From: Virgibacillus indicus
Lineage (GTDB): Bacteria; Bacillota; Bacilli; Bacillales; Amphibacillaceae
Length of the DNA stretch: 64,000 nt
NCBI RefSeq assembly: GCF_002266285.1
Contig: NZ_NPMS01000007.1
Span: 159,343 to 223,342, forward strand
Direction: 5' to 3'
The position numbers were made by a program, and so were the translations under genes. Numbering within the stretch: position 1 is the first letter of the stretch; each line of letters opens with the position of its first letter. Shown here one piece after another: positions 18,137 to 27,193 of this stretch. The notes beneath the pieces were generated by a model. That model did not search any database. It worked only from the letters and a program-made list of their open reading frames with translations, and was not told the DNA's origin.

Positions 18137-19132
18137 ATGAAATTTATTGATAATAAAGGTATTACAGATCCACAAATCAACCTCGCCATTGAGGAATATA
18201 TTTTAGAAAATTTTGGTGAAAAAGATACATATTTATTATTTTATGTCAATAAACCATCAATCATTATTGGCAGAAACCAAAATACCATCGAAGAAATAAA
18301 TACAGAATATGTAGACAAAAATGGAATAAAAGTTGTTCGCCGCCTGTCCGGTGGCGGTGCTGTTTACCATGATGAACAGAACTTAAATTTCAGCTTCATT
18401 ACAAAGGATGACGGAAACAGCTTCCAGAATTTTGCTAAATTCACGGAACCAATGGTACAGGCCTTAAATAAATTAGGTGTACCTGCAGAGATGCAAGGGA
18501 GGAATGACCTTGCTGTAAAAGGCCGTAAAATTTCCGGGAATGCAATGTTTTCAACAAAAGGGCGCATGTTCAGTCATGGAACATTAATGCTGGACTCTGA
18601 AATTGAAAATGTTGTTTCAGCTTTGAAAGTTAGAAAGGAAAAAATTGAATCAAAGGGTATTAAATCGATCCGCAGCCGTGTCGCAAATATATCCGAATTT
18701 CTGGAAGAGAAAATCACAATGGATGAATTTAAGGAACTTATTTTGCGTCATGTATTTGAGGTAAAAGATGTGAAAGATGTCCCTCGCTATGAATTAACGG
18801 AGGAAGACTGGGAAAAAATTCACAAAATCTCTGAGGAACGTTATCAAAAATGGGAATGGAACTACGGAAAATCTCCTGCCTTTAATATTCAGGAATCCCA
18901 TAAATTTCCCGCCGGACTCGTTGATGTTCGTCTGGATGTAAAAAAAGGAATCATTGAAAACTGTAAAATTTATGGTGATTTCTTTGGAATTGGAAGGGTA
19001 CAGGTTATCGAGGATAAATTAACAGGTGTTCAACATGAGCGCAAAGCTATTGAAAAAGCACTGGCAGATGTTGATGTTCCTCATTATCTGGGAAAAATCG
19101 CTAAAGAAGATTTCATTAATTTAATCTATTAA
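18137..19132 (+). CDS. lplJ: Lipoate-protein ligase LplJ
   Basis: A 331-residue enzyme that activates free lipoate with ATP and attaches it to the lipoyl domains of 2-oxo acid dehydrogenases and GcvH. The BPL/LPL catalytic motif RRLSGGGAVYHD and the lysine loop KGRKISGNA are present, and the C-terminal accessory domain (about 245-331) is full length. Position after yhfI is as in B. subtilis. GAGAGGAGCG precedes the ATG. Confidence 0.93.
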   Translation: MKFIDNKGITDPQINLAIEEYILENFGEKDTYLLFYVNKPSIIIGRNQNTIEEINTEYVDKNGIKVVRRLSGGGAVYHDEQNLNFSFITKDDGNSFQNFAKFTEPMVQALNKLGVPAEMQGRNDLAVKGRKISGNAMFSTKGRMFSHGTLMLDSEIENVVSALKVRKEKIESKGIKSIRSRVANISEFLEEKITMDEFKELILRHVFEVKDVKDVPRYELTEEDWEKIHKISEERYQKWEWNYGKSPAFNIQESHKFPAGLVDVRLDVKKGIIENCKIYGDFFGIGRVQVIEDKLTGVQHERKAIEKALADVDVPHYLGKIAKEDFINLIY

Positions 19133-19137
19133 TTTAA

Positions 19138-19168
19138 GAAAAGCAGCTTTTAGTTAAGCTGTTTTTTT
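19138..19168 (+). terminator. Terminator of lplJ
   Basis: Stem CAGCTT..AAGCTG followed by seven T. Confidence 0.75.
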
Positions 19169-19210
19169 ATGTAAATTTTTAAAAAATTAATATAAATTGT
19201 CAGCGCTTAC

Positions 19211-19239
19211 TTGAAAAATACTATTCTGTATTCTATAAT
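19211..19239 (+). promoter_or_regulatory. Sigma-A promoter of lcfB
   Basis: TTGAAA (19211-19216) and a consensus TATAAT (19234-19239) are separated by exactly 17 bp, 65 bp before the lcfB start. A FadR-type operator lies just downstream of the predicted start site. Confidence 0.8.
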
Positions 19240-19259
19240 TAGTATTAATATTTGTGAAA

Positions 19260-19277
19260 TGAATGACCATTCATTCA
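19260..19277 (+). promoter_or_regulatory. FadR operator upstream of lcfB
   Basis: TGAATGACCATTCATTCA: 7-bp perfect inverted arms TGAATGA/TCATTCA separated by four bases, closely matching the known B. subtilis FadR (TetR-family) box TGAATGAnTAnTCATTCA. It sits about 13-30 bp after the predicted transcription start, suited to repression relieved by long-chain acyl-CoA. FadR itself is not in the window. Confidence 0.85.
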
Positions 19278-19304
19278 TGTTGACTCAATCTAGGGGGGCT
19301 AAAA

Positions 19305-20843
19305 GTGAATTTAAGTGATCAATTATCAATAACTGCAAAGAGTTATCCGAAAAAAGCAGCCTATGTTTTTCAGGATAAAGAAACAAGCTATATGGAATTG
19401 GAGGGATCTGTCAGGAAACTTGCTTCACGTCTTGAGCAATTGGGATATAAAAAAGGGGATCATGTTGCTCTTATAGCTGGAAACAGCCCATATTATGTTA
19501 TTGGTTTGTATGGGGCACTTCGGCTGGGTCTTGTTGTTATTCCAATCAACCCATTGTATACAGCTCATGAAATGACATATATTTTAAAAAATGGCGATGT
19601 AAAAGCAGTCATTACGATGGATGTTTTACTTGAAAAATTTGAAGCAATTGCAGATCAGCTGCCAGAAGTTAATCATTACATATCCTGTGAATCGGGTGCA
19701 CAACTTAATTTTGAAGAACATCATCTTTCGGTGAAATTGAAATCGTTTACACGTCTAGTTGAGGAAGGCAGCATTGAATTTAATGCCCCGAAGCTTGAGG
19801 ATGAAGACCTTGCGATTATTTTATATACTTCCGGGACAACCGGAAAACCAAAAGGCGCCATGCTGTCACATAAAAACTTGTATTCCAATGCAAAGGATGT
19901 TGCTGATTATTTAACGATAAATGGGGAAGACAGAGTAATTGCAGCACTGCCTATGTTTCATGTTTTCTGCTTAACTGTTGCTTTAAATGCGCCTTTAATG
20001 AATGGGGGAACCGTTTTAATTATGCCGAAATTTTCCCCGCAGGAAGTATTCCGGATTGCTGATGAATTACAGGCTACTGTTTTCGCGGGTGTACCAACAA
20101 TGTATAACTACCTGTTGTATAGCGTAAAAGAAAACAAGGATGATTTTAAGACCATTCGTTTATGTATTTCCGGAGGAGCAGCCATGCCAGTTGCCTTGTT
20201 AAGAGAATTTGAAAAGGCATTTGAGGTACAGCTGTCGGAAGGGTATGGTTTGTCTGAAGCAGCTCCGGTTACCTGTTTCAACCCATTGGACCGGCCCCGG
20301 AAACCCGGTTCTATTGGAACAAGCATCGTTAATGTAGAGAATAAAGTAGTTGATGAATATGGTGAAGAGGTTGAAATTGGTGAAGTGGGAGAGCTAATCG
20401 TCCGTGGCCCGAATGTTATGCAGGGTTATTATAAAATGCCGGAGGAGACAGAAGTTGCATTAAAAGAAGGCTGGCTGTATACCGGTGATATGGCAAGAAT
20501 GGACGATGAGGGATACTTCTATATTGTCGATCGTAAAAAAGATATGATTATTGTTGGTGGCTATAATGTTTATCCAAGGGAAGTGGAAGAAGTTTTATAC
20601 GCGCATCCAAACGTTACCGAGGCAGCAGTAGTTGGGGTTCCAGATCCCGGCACAGGAGAAGCAGTCATGAGTTATGCTGTTGTTGATGACCCTAGTGTAA
20701 CAGAAGAAAACCTGATTGAATTTTGTAAGGGGCAATTGGTAAAGTATAAAGTTCCTTCTATCATCGAATTTTTAGATGAGCTGCCCAAAAATACAACAGG
20801 AAAAATCCTCCGGAGAAACCTGAGGGAAAAAGCTGTACAATAA
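19305..20843 (+). CDS. lcfB: Long-chain fatty-acid-CoA ligase LcfB
   Basis: A 512-residue ANL-superfamily adenylate-forming enzyme that activates fatty acids to acyl-CoA for beta-oxidation. The P-loop-like YTSGTTGKPKGAM, the GYGLSEAAP block, YTGDMARMDDEGYFYIVDR and the C-terminal catalytic Lys in PKNTTGKILRR are all present. The GTG start at 19305 has AGGGGGG upstream. The FadR operator in its promoter supports a role in fatty-acid degradation. Corresponds to B. subtilis YhfL/LcfB, next to lplJ in both. Confidence 0.93.
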   Translation: MNLSDQLSITAKSYPKKAAYVFQDKETSYMELEGSVRKLASRLEQLGYKKGDHVALIAGNSPYYVIGLYGALRLGLVVIPINPLYTAHEMTYILKNGDVKAVITMDVLLEKFEAIADQLPEVNHYISCESGAQLNFEEHHLSVKLKSFTRLVEEGSIEFNAPKLEDEDLAIILYTSGTTGKPKGAMLSHKNLYSNAKDVADYLTINGEDRVIAALPMFHVFCLTVALNAPLMNGGTVLIMPKFSPQEVFRIADELQATVFAGVPTMYNYLLYSVKENKDDFKTIRLCISGGAAMPVALLREFEKAFEVQLSEGYGLSEAAPVTCFNPLDRPRKPGSIGTSIVNVENKVVDEYGEEVEIGEVGELIVRGPNVMQGYYKMPEETEVALKEGWLYTGDMARMDDEGYFYIVDRKKDMIIVGGYNVYPREVEEVLYAHPNVTEAAVVGVPDPGTGEAVMSYAVVDDPSVTEENLIEFCKGQLVKYKVPSIIEFLDELPKNTTGKILRRNLREKAVQ

Positions 20844-20895
20844 TCTGTGAAGTTTAGATAACGATTCTAAAAGTAAGAGTACTGTATAAGTATAA

Positions 20896-20943
20896 ATCCC
20901 GTCACAACCTGACACACTAGATAATAAAAGGTTGTGACGGGAT
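20896..20943. repeat. Perfect 15-bp inverted repeat before a small ORF
   Basis: ATCCCGTCACAACCT (20896-20910) is the exact reverse complement of AGGTTGTGACGGGAT (20929-20943), loop 18 bases. There is no T-run after it on the plus strand, so it is not a standard terminator for lcfB. Its right arm ends inside the ATG of the small ORF at 20942. Confidence 0.8.
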
Positions 20944-21085
20944 GAAAAATAACGATAAAATGCCGGAACTTGCTACATTCACGTTCCTAAACCCTGATTT
21001 TCATGTGTCAGAGGAAGAGAATCAGCGAGAAATGTCGAATGAAAAAAGTGAAAATCGGTACAATGCAGCGGATAATGAAGAATAA
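20942..21085 (+). CDS. Small 47-residue hypothetical protein upstream of comK
   Basis: Begins MKNNDKMPELATFTF and ends NRYNAADNEE; hydrophilic, acidic C-terminal half, no TM segment. I do not recognise it. There is no strong ribosome site, and the start region is in the right arm of a perfect 15-bp inverted repeat, so translation would be low or conditional. Its stop codon overlaps a possible ComK box. It may be an expressed small protein or chance; codon use is unremarkable. Confidence 0.3.
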   Translation: MKNNDKMPELATFTFLNPDFHVSEEENQREMSNEKSENRYNAADNEE

Positions 21086-21115
21086 AACAATATTTTACCG
21101 AAAATTTTGTATTTT
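21084..21115 (+). promoter_or_regulatory. Candidate ComK box upstream of comK
   Basis: AAAACAATATTTT (21084-21096) fits the ComK AT-box AAAA-N5-TTTT exactly, and a degenerate second half AATTTTGTATTTT follows at 21103-21115. ComK activates its own gene in B. subtilis through paired AT-boxes. The half-site spacing here is not one of the standard ones, so the call is tentative. Confidence 0.4.
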
Positions 21116-21196
21116 ATACTATCTTTTTAATTGGATATTTGATAAATTATTAAGGAAACCACTTTCTTTTCATTTAACATTGAGAGGAAGTTGTAT

Positions 21197-21769
21197 ATGT
21201 TAAATGAATATTTTATTCCATCCTATGAAATTAACCCGATGACAATCGCAGTCATTGCCCAGCAGAATAAATTTGGCGAACGCACTACTTTTGTATATGA
21301 AGATACGGAAGAATATATTGTTGATTATTCCCCGAGCAAGGTTATTGACCACGCCTGCAAGTATTTCGGATCAAGTCTGAAAGGCAGGCAGGAGGGCACC
21401 AAAGATATTTGCGGAATTACCCATAAAGCCCCGATTTCAATTGACCCGGCCAGTGGAATGTATTTTTTCCCTACCACATCTCCAACAAGTTCAAAGTGTT
21501 CCTGGATTGCCCATTCCCATATTGACAAAGTGAAAAAAGCATCAAATAGTCTGAGTGAAGTAATTTTCAAAAATGGCAAACGTTTATTATTTGATGTTTC
21601 TTACGGTTCACTGATGAATCAGGTCCAGCGTACCGCACAATTTCGTTATTTGCTCGATAATCGGATCAGTTTTTTGCGGCTGCAGCATAAGCCTGCTGAA
21701 TATGTGGCAGAGCCTTCTCCAAAAGCTCCTCTACAATCCTCTGAACTTTTTTCCGAATGGAAGGATTAA
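21197..21769 (+). CDS. comK: Competence transcription factor ComK
   Basis: A 190-residue protein (192 in B. subtilis), the master activator of late competence genes. Features typical of ComK are the N-terminal YEINPMTIAV, YSPSKVIDHACKYFG, KAPISI and the central SKCSWIAHSHID segment followed by a basic region. ATG 21197 is used because AGAGGAAG lies six bases upstream. The C-terminal 104 bp overlap, in the opposite direction, the end of a yhjD-like gene. Possible autoregulatory AT-box upstream. Whether the strain is naturally competent cannot be judged. Confidence 0.92.
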   Translation: MLNEYFIPSYEINPMTIAVIAQQNKFGERTTFVYEDTEEYIVDYSPSKVIDHACKYFGSSLKGRQEGTKDICGITHKAPISIDPASGMYFFPTTSPTSSKCSWIAHSHIDKVKKASNSLSEVIFKNGKRLLFDVSYGSLMNQVQRTAQFRYLLDNRISFLRLQHKPAEYVAEPSPKAPLQSSELFSEWKD

Positions 21770-22061
21770 AATAATTTCGTTTTTCTTCTTTCCCCTGACA
21801 AAGAAATAGAAAAGAAGAAAAAGAATCATTTTTATTTAACGTTACAACCCGTATCTTCTTACTTTCCATTACTTTACGCAATCGCCTGCGTTCCTTTGCT
21901 GCTTCAGCGGCCATTTTCCCTAAAAGCCCAATATATGGCTCTTTTATTTTAAATGCACCTTTCTTGACGTGCTGGATATCCTGGTTGATAACGACGATTG
22001 CCATGGAAAGAAAGAGAAAACGTGTAGCAATCTGTAATTCTTCTTCACTAAGATAGCGCAT
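21666..22061 (-). CDS. yhjD: YhjD-like hypothetical protein
   Basis: A 131-residue basic, helical protein of a Bacillaceae-restricted family: MRYLSEEELQIATRFLFLSM, then FKIKEPYIGLL, and FNPSIRKKVQRIVEELL near the C-terminus. Function unknown. Position between comK and yhjE-sipV is like the yhjD-yhjE-sipV order of B. subtilis. The 3' end overlaps comK by 104 bp antisense. It is a little longer than the B. subtilis protein (about 120), so part of the overlap may be a lineage-specific extension ending in an alanine-rich tail. Confidence 0.7.
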   Translation of the reverse strand: MRYLSEEELQIATRFLFLSMAIVVINQDIQHVKKGAFKIKEPYIGLLGKMAAEAAKERRRLRKVMESKKIRVVTLNKNDSFSSFLFLCQGKEEKRNYFNPSIRKKVQRIVEELLEKALPHIQQAYAAAAKN

Positions 22062-22243
22062 ATAAAAATCCCCCTCATTTTCAGAACATCAGTTCTACTT
22101 ATTATTATTATAGGACAAAATAATAAAAAATAACACAATAAAATTTTGGAAATGAAAAGAAAGTGGTAAAAAATTTGGTTTTACTATGCAGATTTCTTAG
22201 TTTACATTAAAATAAATATAGATAAACTGTTATATTAATAGCG

Positions 22244-22305
22244 GATGTTCAAAAGGTATAAGAATTCACCATTACTCTGGGTGACCTGCTTTTTCATTTT
22301 GAACC
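22244..22305. repeat. Degenerate short inverted-repeat element
   Basis: GTTCAAAA and TTTTGAAC bracket about 60 bp, with an internal TCACC..GGGTGA hairpin. The ends resemble those of the elements at 7478 and 39887, but no target duplication is visible. Confidence 0.4.
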
Positions 22306-22354
22306 CATCTTATTAAAATAGATATTTAACTGTAAATGAGGAGATTTTAACTAA

Positions 22355-23011
22355 ATGTATGTATTAGACATTGCGCTATCTGATTGGAGAATTATGATTG
22401 AAAATGACAGGCTGGATGATTATATTATGCAGCTGCTCAGCGATTATGAAAGTCTAGGTCCGTTGCCGGGAATACTTCTTCCGTTTATTGAGGCGTTTCT
22501 TCCATTTCTGCCATTGGTTGTATTTGTTTTCGCAAATGCTGCCGCATATGGATTGTTGGAAGGATTTCTATTATCATGGTCTGGTGCAGCACTTGGGGCA
22601 ATTGTCGTTTTCACGATTATTCGCAGGCTTGGTGATAAAAAAATATTACGAGCAATAAGTAAAAATAAACAAGTGACTAAGGTTACAAACTGGCTGGAGA
22701 AGCGTGGATTCGGACCCTTATTCTTGTTAATGTGCTTTCCGTTTTCGCCGTCTGCAATTATTAATGTAGTAGCAGGTCTATCGAATGTCAGCAGACAGCA
22801 ATTTATTTTGGCCGTTCTATTAGGGAAATCAGTTATGATCTTCTCAATCGCTTATGTAGGATCAAGTATATTGGAGTTTGCTCAAAAGCCGGTGAAGACA
22901 ATTGTTGTTGGAGTAGGGATTGGATTATTCTGGCTAGTGGGAAAATATATTGAAAAACGGCTGCAGAAAAAATCGATGCTTAAAGAGGATACAACCACCA
23001 AAAAAGATTAA
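22355..23011 (+). CDS. yhjE: YhjE-like TVP38/DedA-type membrane protein
   Basis: A 218-residue protein with about five TM segments and the VTT (SNARE-associated/DedA-like) domain: LLPFIEAFLPFLPL near the start, a re-entrant FGPLFLLMCFPFSPSAI segment and AGLSNVSRQQF, typical of TVP38/TMEM64 proteins. Possible lipid or small-solute carrier; role unknown. It directly precedes sipV, as in B. subtilis. GAGGAG ribosome site before the ATG. Confidence 0.85.
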   Translation: MYVLDIALSDWRIMIENDRLDDYIMQLLSDYESLGPLPGILLPFIEAFLPFLPLVVFVFANAAAYGLLEGFLLSWSGAALGAIVVFTIIRRLGDKKILRAISKNKQVTKVTNWLEKRGFGPLFLLMCFPFSPSAIINVVAGLSNVSRQQFILAVLLGKSVMIFSIAYVGSSILEFAQKPVKTIVVGVGIGLFWLVGKYIEKRLQKKSMLKEDTTTKKD

Positions 23012-23062
23012 AATACTTCCATTCAGGGTATCATGATTAGTGATAACAACTCTGGAGGAAGA

Positions 23063-23620
23063 ATGAACATGAGAAAATTAAATTATCGTAAAATTATTCC
23101 TGTATTATTTTTTGCGATAGTGTTTGCCTTGGTTTTCAGGTCTGTTTTGTTTGCGAATTATGTAGTTGATGGGGAATCGATGGAGCCCACATTGTACGAT
23201 GGCAATATGATGATGGTTAATAAAGTGATTTATAATCTGGAAGAAGTAGACCGTTTTGATGTCATCGTATTTCATGCTAATAAAAAAGATGATTATGTAA
23301 AGAGAATAATTGGATTACCTGGTGACAAAATTGAATATAGAGATGACCAACTTTATGTAAATGGTGAATATGTTGAAGAGAAATTCCTTGAATCACATGC
23401 AAAAGCAAGTGATCAGGAGCCTTTCACAGAAAACTTTACATTGACACAGGTAACCGGGGAAGAAAAAGTTCCTGAAGGGAAACTGTTTGTCATGGGGGAT
23501 AACCGTGCAGACAGCCTTGACAGCAGATCATTTGGATTTATCTCAACAGAACAGATCGTTGGAAAAGTCGGCATTAAATACTGGCCGCTGACGAAAGCGA
23601 GTGTAACACTCGGCAAATAA
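23063..23620 (+). CDS. sipV: Type I signal peptidase
   Basis: A 185-residue membrane peptidase that removes Sec/Tat signal peptides outside the membrane. One N-terminal TM (about 10-30), then box B with nucleophile Ser39 (GESMEPTL), box D with general base Lys80 (DYVKRIIGLPGD) and box E (MGDNRADSLDSR). ATG 23063 is supported by GGAGGA just upstream; the frame's longer start is spurious. Located between yhjE and addB exactly as sipV in B. subtilis. Confidence 0.93.
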   Translation: MNMRKLNYRKIIPVLFFAIVFALVFRSVLFANYVVDGESMEPTLYDGNMMMVNKVIYNLEEVDRFDVIVFHANKKDDYVKRIIGLPGDKIEYRDDQLYVNGEYVEEKFLESHAKASDQEPFTENFTLTQVTGEEKVPEGKLFVMGDNRADSLDSRSFGFISTEQIVGKVGIKYWPLTKASVTLGK

Positions 23621-23629
23621 CTATAATAG

Positions 23630-23676
23630 AGCTTCTATCTCTGATAAAATGAAGGGATAGAAGCTTTATTTTTTCA
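23630..23676 (+). terminator. Terminator after sipV
   Basis: AGCTTCTATC/GATAGAAGCT stem followed by TTATTTTTT, between sipV and addB. Confidence 0.8.
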
Positions 23677-23692
23677 TAGAAGGAGGGATAGA

Positions 23693-26600
23693 ATGGGACT
23701 CCGATTTTTATTGGGACGTGCAGGAACAGGAAAGAGCGGCAGGTCACTTGATGAAATAAAAGAAAAGCAGGCTGAAAATCCCCTGGGTCCGTCAATATTT
23801 TATATTGTTCCAGACCAGATGACGTTTCAGCAGGAACATGCATTATTTAATGATGGTGATATAAATGGGAGTATTCGGGCACAGGTTGTAAGTTTTTCCC
23901 GTCTTGCCTGGCGTGTTCTGCAGGAAACCGGTGGCAGTACAAGACAATTCATCAGCTCTGTCGGAATTCAAATGATGCTCCGAAAAATAATCGAGGAAAA
24001 ACATGGCGAATGGCACATGTTTCAAAAAGCGATGGAGAAACAAGGGTTCCTGAATCAGCTGGAAAAGATGATTACCGAATTTAAACGCTATCAAATCACT
24101 CCGGAAATACTCCAGCTGCAAATAGATCAAATAAACCAGTATGTACATAAAGAGCCAGGGGAAGAAGCTTTGGCTGCAAAACTGGGTGATCTTGTTTATG
24201 TTTATGAAAAACTCATCTTTGCTCTAAAAGATAAATATATTGACAGTGAAGATCAATTGCAGCTCCTTGCTGCAAAAATTGAGGAATCTGCATTGCTTGC
24301 GGATGCAGAAATTTACCTGGATGGTTTCCACAGCTTCACCCCACAGGAGCTTGTTGTTGTGGAGGCTTTATTGAAAAGATGCAAATGTGTCACGATCACA
24401 TTAACAGTTGAAAAGCCAGTGGAAGATGATGTTTCAGAGCTTGACCTCTTCTATCAGACAAGTGAAACATACAGTACACTCCAGCAAATTGCGTATGAAA
24501 ATCAGATTATGATAGATGAAACAGTAGTTTTGGATCCTGTGAATGGCAGATTTAAAGACAGACCCTATTTTGCACATTTGGAACAAAACTTTGACGTAAG
24601 ACCTGCAGCGAGTTTTGAAGGGGAAGTACCTATACAAATTGCTGAGGCTGTTCATCCACGTGCGGAAGTTGAGGGTGCAGCACAGGAAATTATCCGTCTT
24701 GTCCGGGAAGAAAATTACCGATTTCAGGATATAGCAGTTTTTATAAGACAAACTGATATCTATCATGATCTGATTGATACGATATTTGATGATTATGATA
24801 TTCCTGTTTTTATTGATGAGAAACGGACAATGCTCAACCACTCCCTGATCGAATTTATCCGTTCTGTTCTTGAAATTGTTGAAGGGAACTGGCGTTATGA
24901 CGCTATTTTCCGTGTGCTGAAAACGGGTTTTATTCCAGCAGCAGATCCTGAGTTTCCGTTAACTTATGATGCCATTGATGAATTGGAAAATTATGTGCTT
25001 GAGTATGGTGTTCGTTCCAGAGAGCGCTGGTATTCTTCCGAAAAGGAGTGGGTTTTTCAGCGATTTCGGGGATTTGACAAGGCAGGCCAGACAGACTCTG
25101 AAAGAGAAACACAAAAGCGTATAAACCAATACAGAAAACAAGTGTCAGCAGCATTGCAATCGTTTGATGAGCAGATAAGAACTGCTTCAACAGTACGGGA
25201 GCGTTGTGAGGTTACCTATATGCTTTTGGAAAATTTAGGTGTGCCGAAAAGATTGGAACAAACACGAGAGCTGTATGATGAACTCGGAGAAATTGAGAAA
25301 GGACGCGAACAGGAACAGGTATGGAATGCAGTAATTCAGCTGTTTGATGAGATGGTGGAAATGGCTGGAGATGAGGAAATGACCCTGAAAGCATTTCGTT
25401 CCACGCTTGACGCCGGTTTTGAAACATTAAAGTTTGCTCATGTTCCTCCGAGCATGGACCACGTTATTGTAGGTACTATTGACCGTTCAAGAATCAGCGG
25501 AATTAAAAGTTCTTTTCTGCTTGGTGTAAATGAGGGTGTCTGGCCAATGAAGCCTTCTCCAGAGGGAATGATTAACGAGCAGGAACGGGAACTGCTTGCA
25601 GGACATGGGCTTCAATTAGCAGACAGCAGCAAGAGGCAGCTGCTGGATGACTGGTTTTACATGTATATTGCATTTACTGCTGCAAAGGACAGTCTATGGA
25701 TAAGCTATCCTTTAAGTGATGAAGAAGGAAAAGCAAAAATGCCATCACAGCTGATTAAGCGAATTGAGGACTTGTTTCCTTTCTGTTGTGATCATATCTT
25801 ATTGCAGGACCCTGATGAATTACTGGAAGCAGACCGTTTTATTACAACACCTGTAAAAACGCGGTCTGCTCTGACCGCACAGCTGGCGCGGAATCAGAAA
25901 GGCTACCCTGTAAAACCGGTCTGGTGGCATGTGCTGAACTGGTACATGGAAAATCAGCCGAAATACAGTACAACCTATATGGTTCTGCAAAGTTTACACT
26001 ATCAAAATAGGCCGGTGGATCTGTCATCGGAAACAGTGGAACAGCTTTATCCAAAACAGGTGAAGGCAAGTGTTTCCAGACTGGAATCATATTATCGCTG
26101 CTCCTATCAGCATTTTGCGAAATACAGCCTCGGACTTGATGAACGAAAAACCTATAAACTGGATGCACCTGATATTGGCCAGCTTTTCCATGAAGCATTA
26201 AAAGTAATTACGGAACAGATTCAGGCAGATGGAAAGGACTTTGCACAGCTGAATAAAAAAGATACAGATGTGTATGCAAAAAAAGCGGTAACCAATTTAG
26301 CCCCGATTTTGCAGCATCAAATATTGCACAGCTCCAATCGTTATAAATATATTCAGTACAAGCTCCAGGAAGTCATTGCACGGGCAGCATTTGTGCTAAG
26401 TGAACAGGCAAGGCAAAGTGATTTTGCACCAGTCGGACTGGAGCTTGGATTTGGGGAGAAACAAACACTTCCGCCTTTGACGCTTCCACTGCCAAACGGA
26501 TTCGAACTAATGCTGCGCGGACGAATCGACCGGGTGGATAAAGCATTACAGGAAGAATCCTTATTTTTAAGAATCATAGATTATAAGTCCAGTTCCAAAG

Positions 26601-27193
26601 GATTGAATCTTGTAGAAGTGTATTATGGATTGGCATTGCAGATGCTGACATATTTGGATGTTGTCATCTCCCATTCGGAACGCTGGCTTGGAAAAAAAGC
26701 AACACCAGCCGGAGTGCTTTATTTCCATGTGCACAACCCAATGATTTCCGGAAAGGGAAGAATGAAGGAAGAGGACATTGCAGAGGAAATTTTTAAAAAG
26801 TATAAAATGCAGGGATTGCTTTTATCGGATGCAGAAATTGTGAAATTGATGGATACATCTTTGGATTCTGGGACAAGCCAGATTATTCCGGCAGGTCTTA
26901 AAAAAGATGGCGGTTTCCGCAGCAATTCCAAAATCGCCGATAATGAAACATTTCAAAGCCTAAAATATCACATTCATCAGCTAATGACAGAAGCTGGTAT
27001 TGATATGACCGCAGGAGGAGTTCATTTAAATCCATTCCAGCATAAATCGAATGTAGCCTGTACATTCTGTTCCTTCCGTTCGGTTTGTCAATTTGACCCG
27101 ATACTGGAAGAAAATAATTACCGGAAGCTTACCGATTTAAAAGACGATGAAATTCTGAAAAGACTCCGTACAGAGGAGGGACAACATGGTTAA
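23693..27193 (+). CDS. addB: ATP-dependent helicase/deoxyribonuclease subunit B
   Basis: A 1166-residue subunit of the AddAB complex, which resects double-strand DNA ends for RecA loading. N-terminal Walker A GRAGTGKSG (residues 8-16), a degenerate helicase body, and a C-terminal RecB-type nuclease (RGRIDRVDK ... IDYKSS). The [4Fe-4S] cysteines are present: one in YYRCSYQHF and three in the C-terminal CTFCSFRSVC. Length equals B. subtilis AddB (1166). Overlaps addA by eight bases. Chi-scanning subunit by analogy. Confidence 0.96.
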   Translation: MGLRFLLGRAGTGKSGRSLDEIKEKQAENPLGPSIFYIVPDQMTFQQEHALFNDGDINGSIRAQVVSFSRLAWRVLQETGGSTRQFISSVGIQMMLRKIIEEKHGEWHMFQKAMEKQGFLNQLEKMITEFKRYQITPEILQLQIDQINQYVHKEPGEEALAAKLGDLVYVYEKLIFALKDKYIDSEDQLQLLAAKIEESALLADAEIYLDGFHSFTPQELVVVEALLKRCKCVTITLTVEKPVEDDVSELDLFYQTSETYSTLQQIAYENQIMIDETVVLDPVNGRFKDRPYFAHLEQNFDVRPAASFEGEVPIQIAEAVHPRAEVEGAAQEIIRLVREENYRFQDIAVFIRQTDIYHDLIDTIFDDYDIPVFIDEKRTMLNHSLIEFIRSVLEIVEGNWRYDAIFRVLKTGFIPAADPEFPLTYDAIDELENYVLEYGVRSRERWYSSEKEWVFQRFRGFDKAGQTDSERETQKRINQYRKQVSAALQSFDEQIRTASTVRERCEVTYMLLENLGVPKRLEQTRELYDELGEIEKGREQEQVWNAVIQLFDEMVEMAGDEEMTLKAFRSTLDAGFETLKFAHVPPSMDHVIVGTIDRSRISGIKSSFLLGVNEGVWPMKPSPEGMINEQERELLAGHGLQLADSSKRQLLDDWFYMYIAFTAAKDSLWISYPLSDEEGKAKMPSQLIKRIEDLFPFCCDHILLQDPDELLEADRFITTPVKTRSALTAQLARNQKGYPVKPVWWHVLNWYMENQPKYSTTYMVLQSLHYQNRPVDLSSETVEQLYPKQVKASVSRLESYYRCSYQHFAKYSLGLDERKTYKLDAPDIGQLFHEALKVITEQIQADGKDFAQLNKKDTDVYAKKAVTNLAPILQHQILHSSNRYKYIQYKLQEVIARAAFVLSEQARQSDFAPVGLELGFGEKQTLPPLTLPLPNGFELMLRGRIDRVDKALQEESLFLRIIDYKSSSKGLNLVEVYYGLALQMLTYLDVVISHSERWLGKKATPAGVLYFHVHNPMISGKGRMKEEDIAEEIFKKYKMQGLLLSDAEIVKLMDTSLDSGTSQIIPAGLKKDGGFRSNSKIADNETFQSLKYHIHQLMTEAGIDMTAGGVHLNPFQHKSNVACTFCSFRSVCQFDPILEENNYRKLTDLKDDEILKRLRTEEGQHG

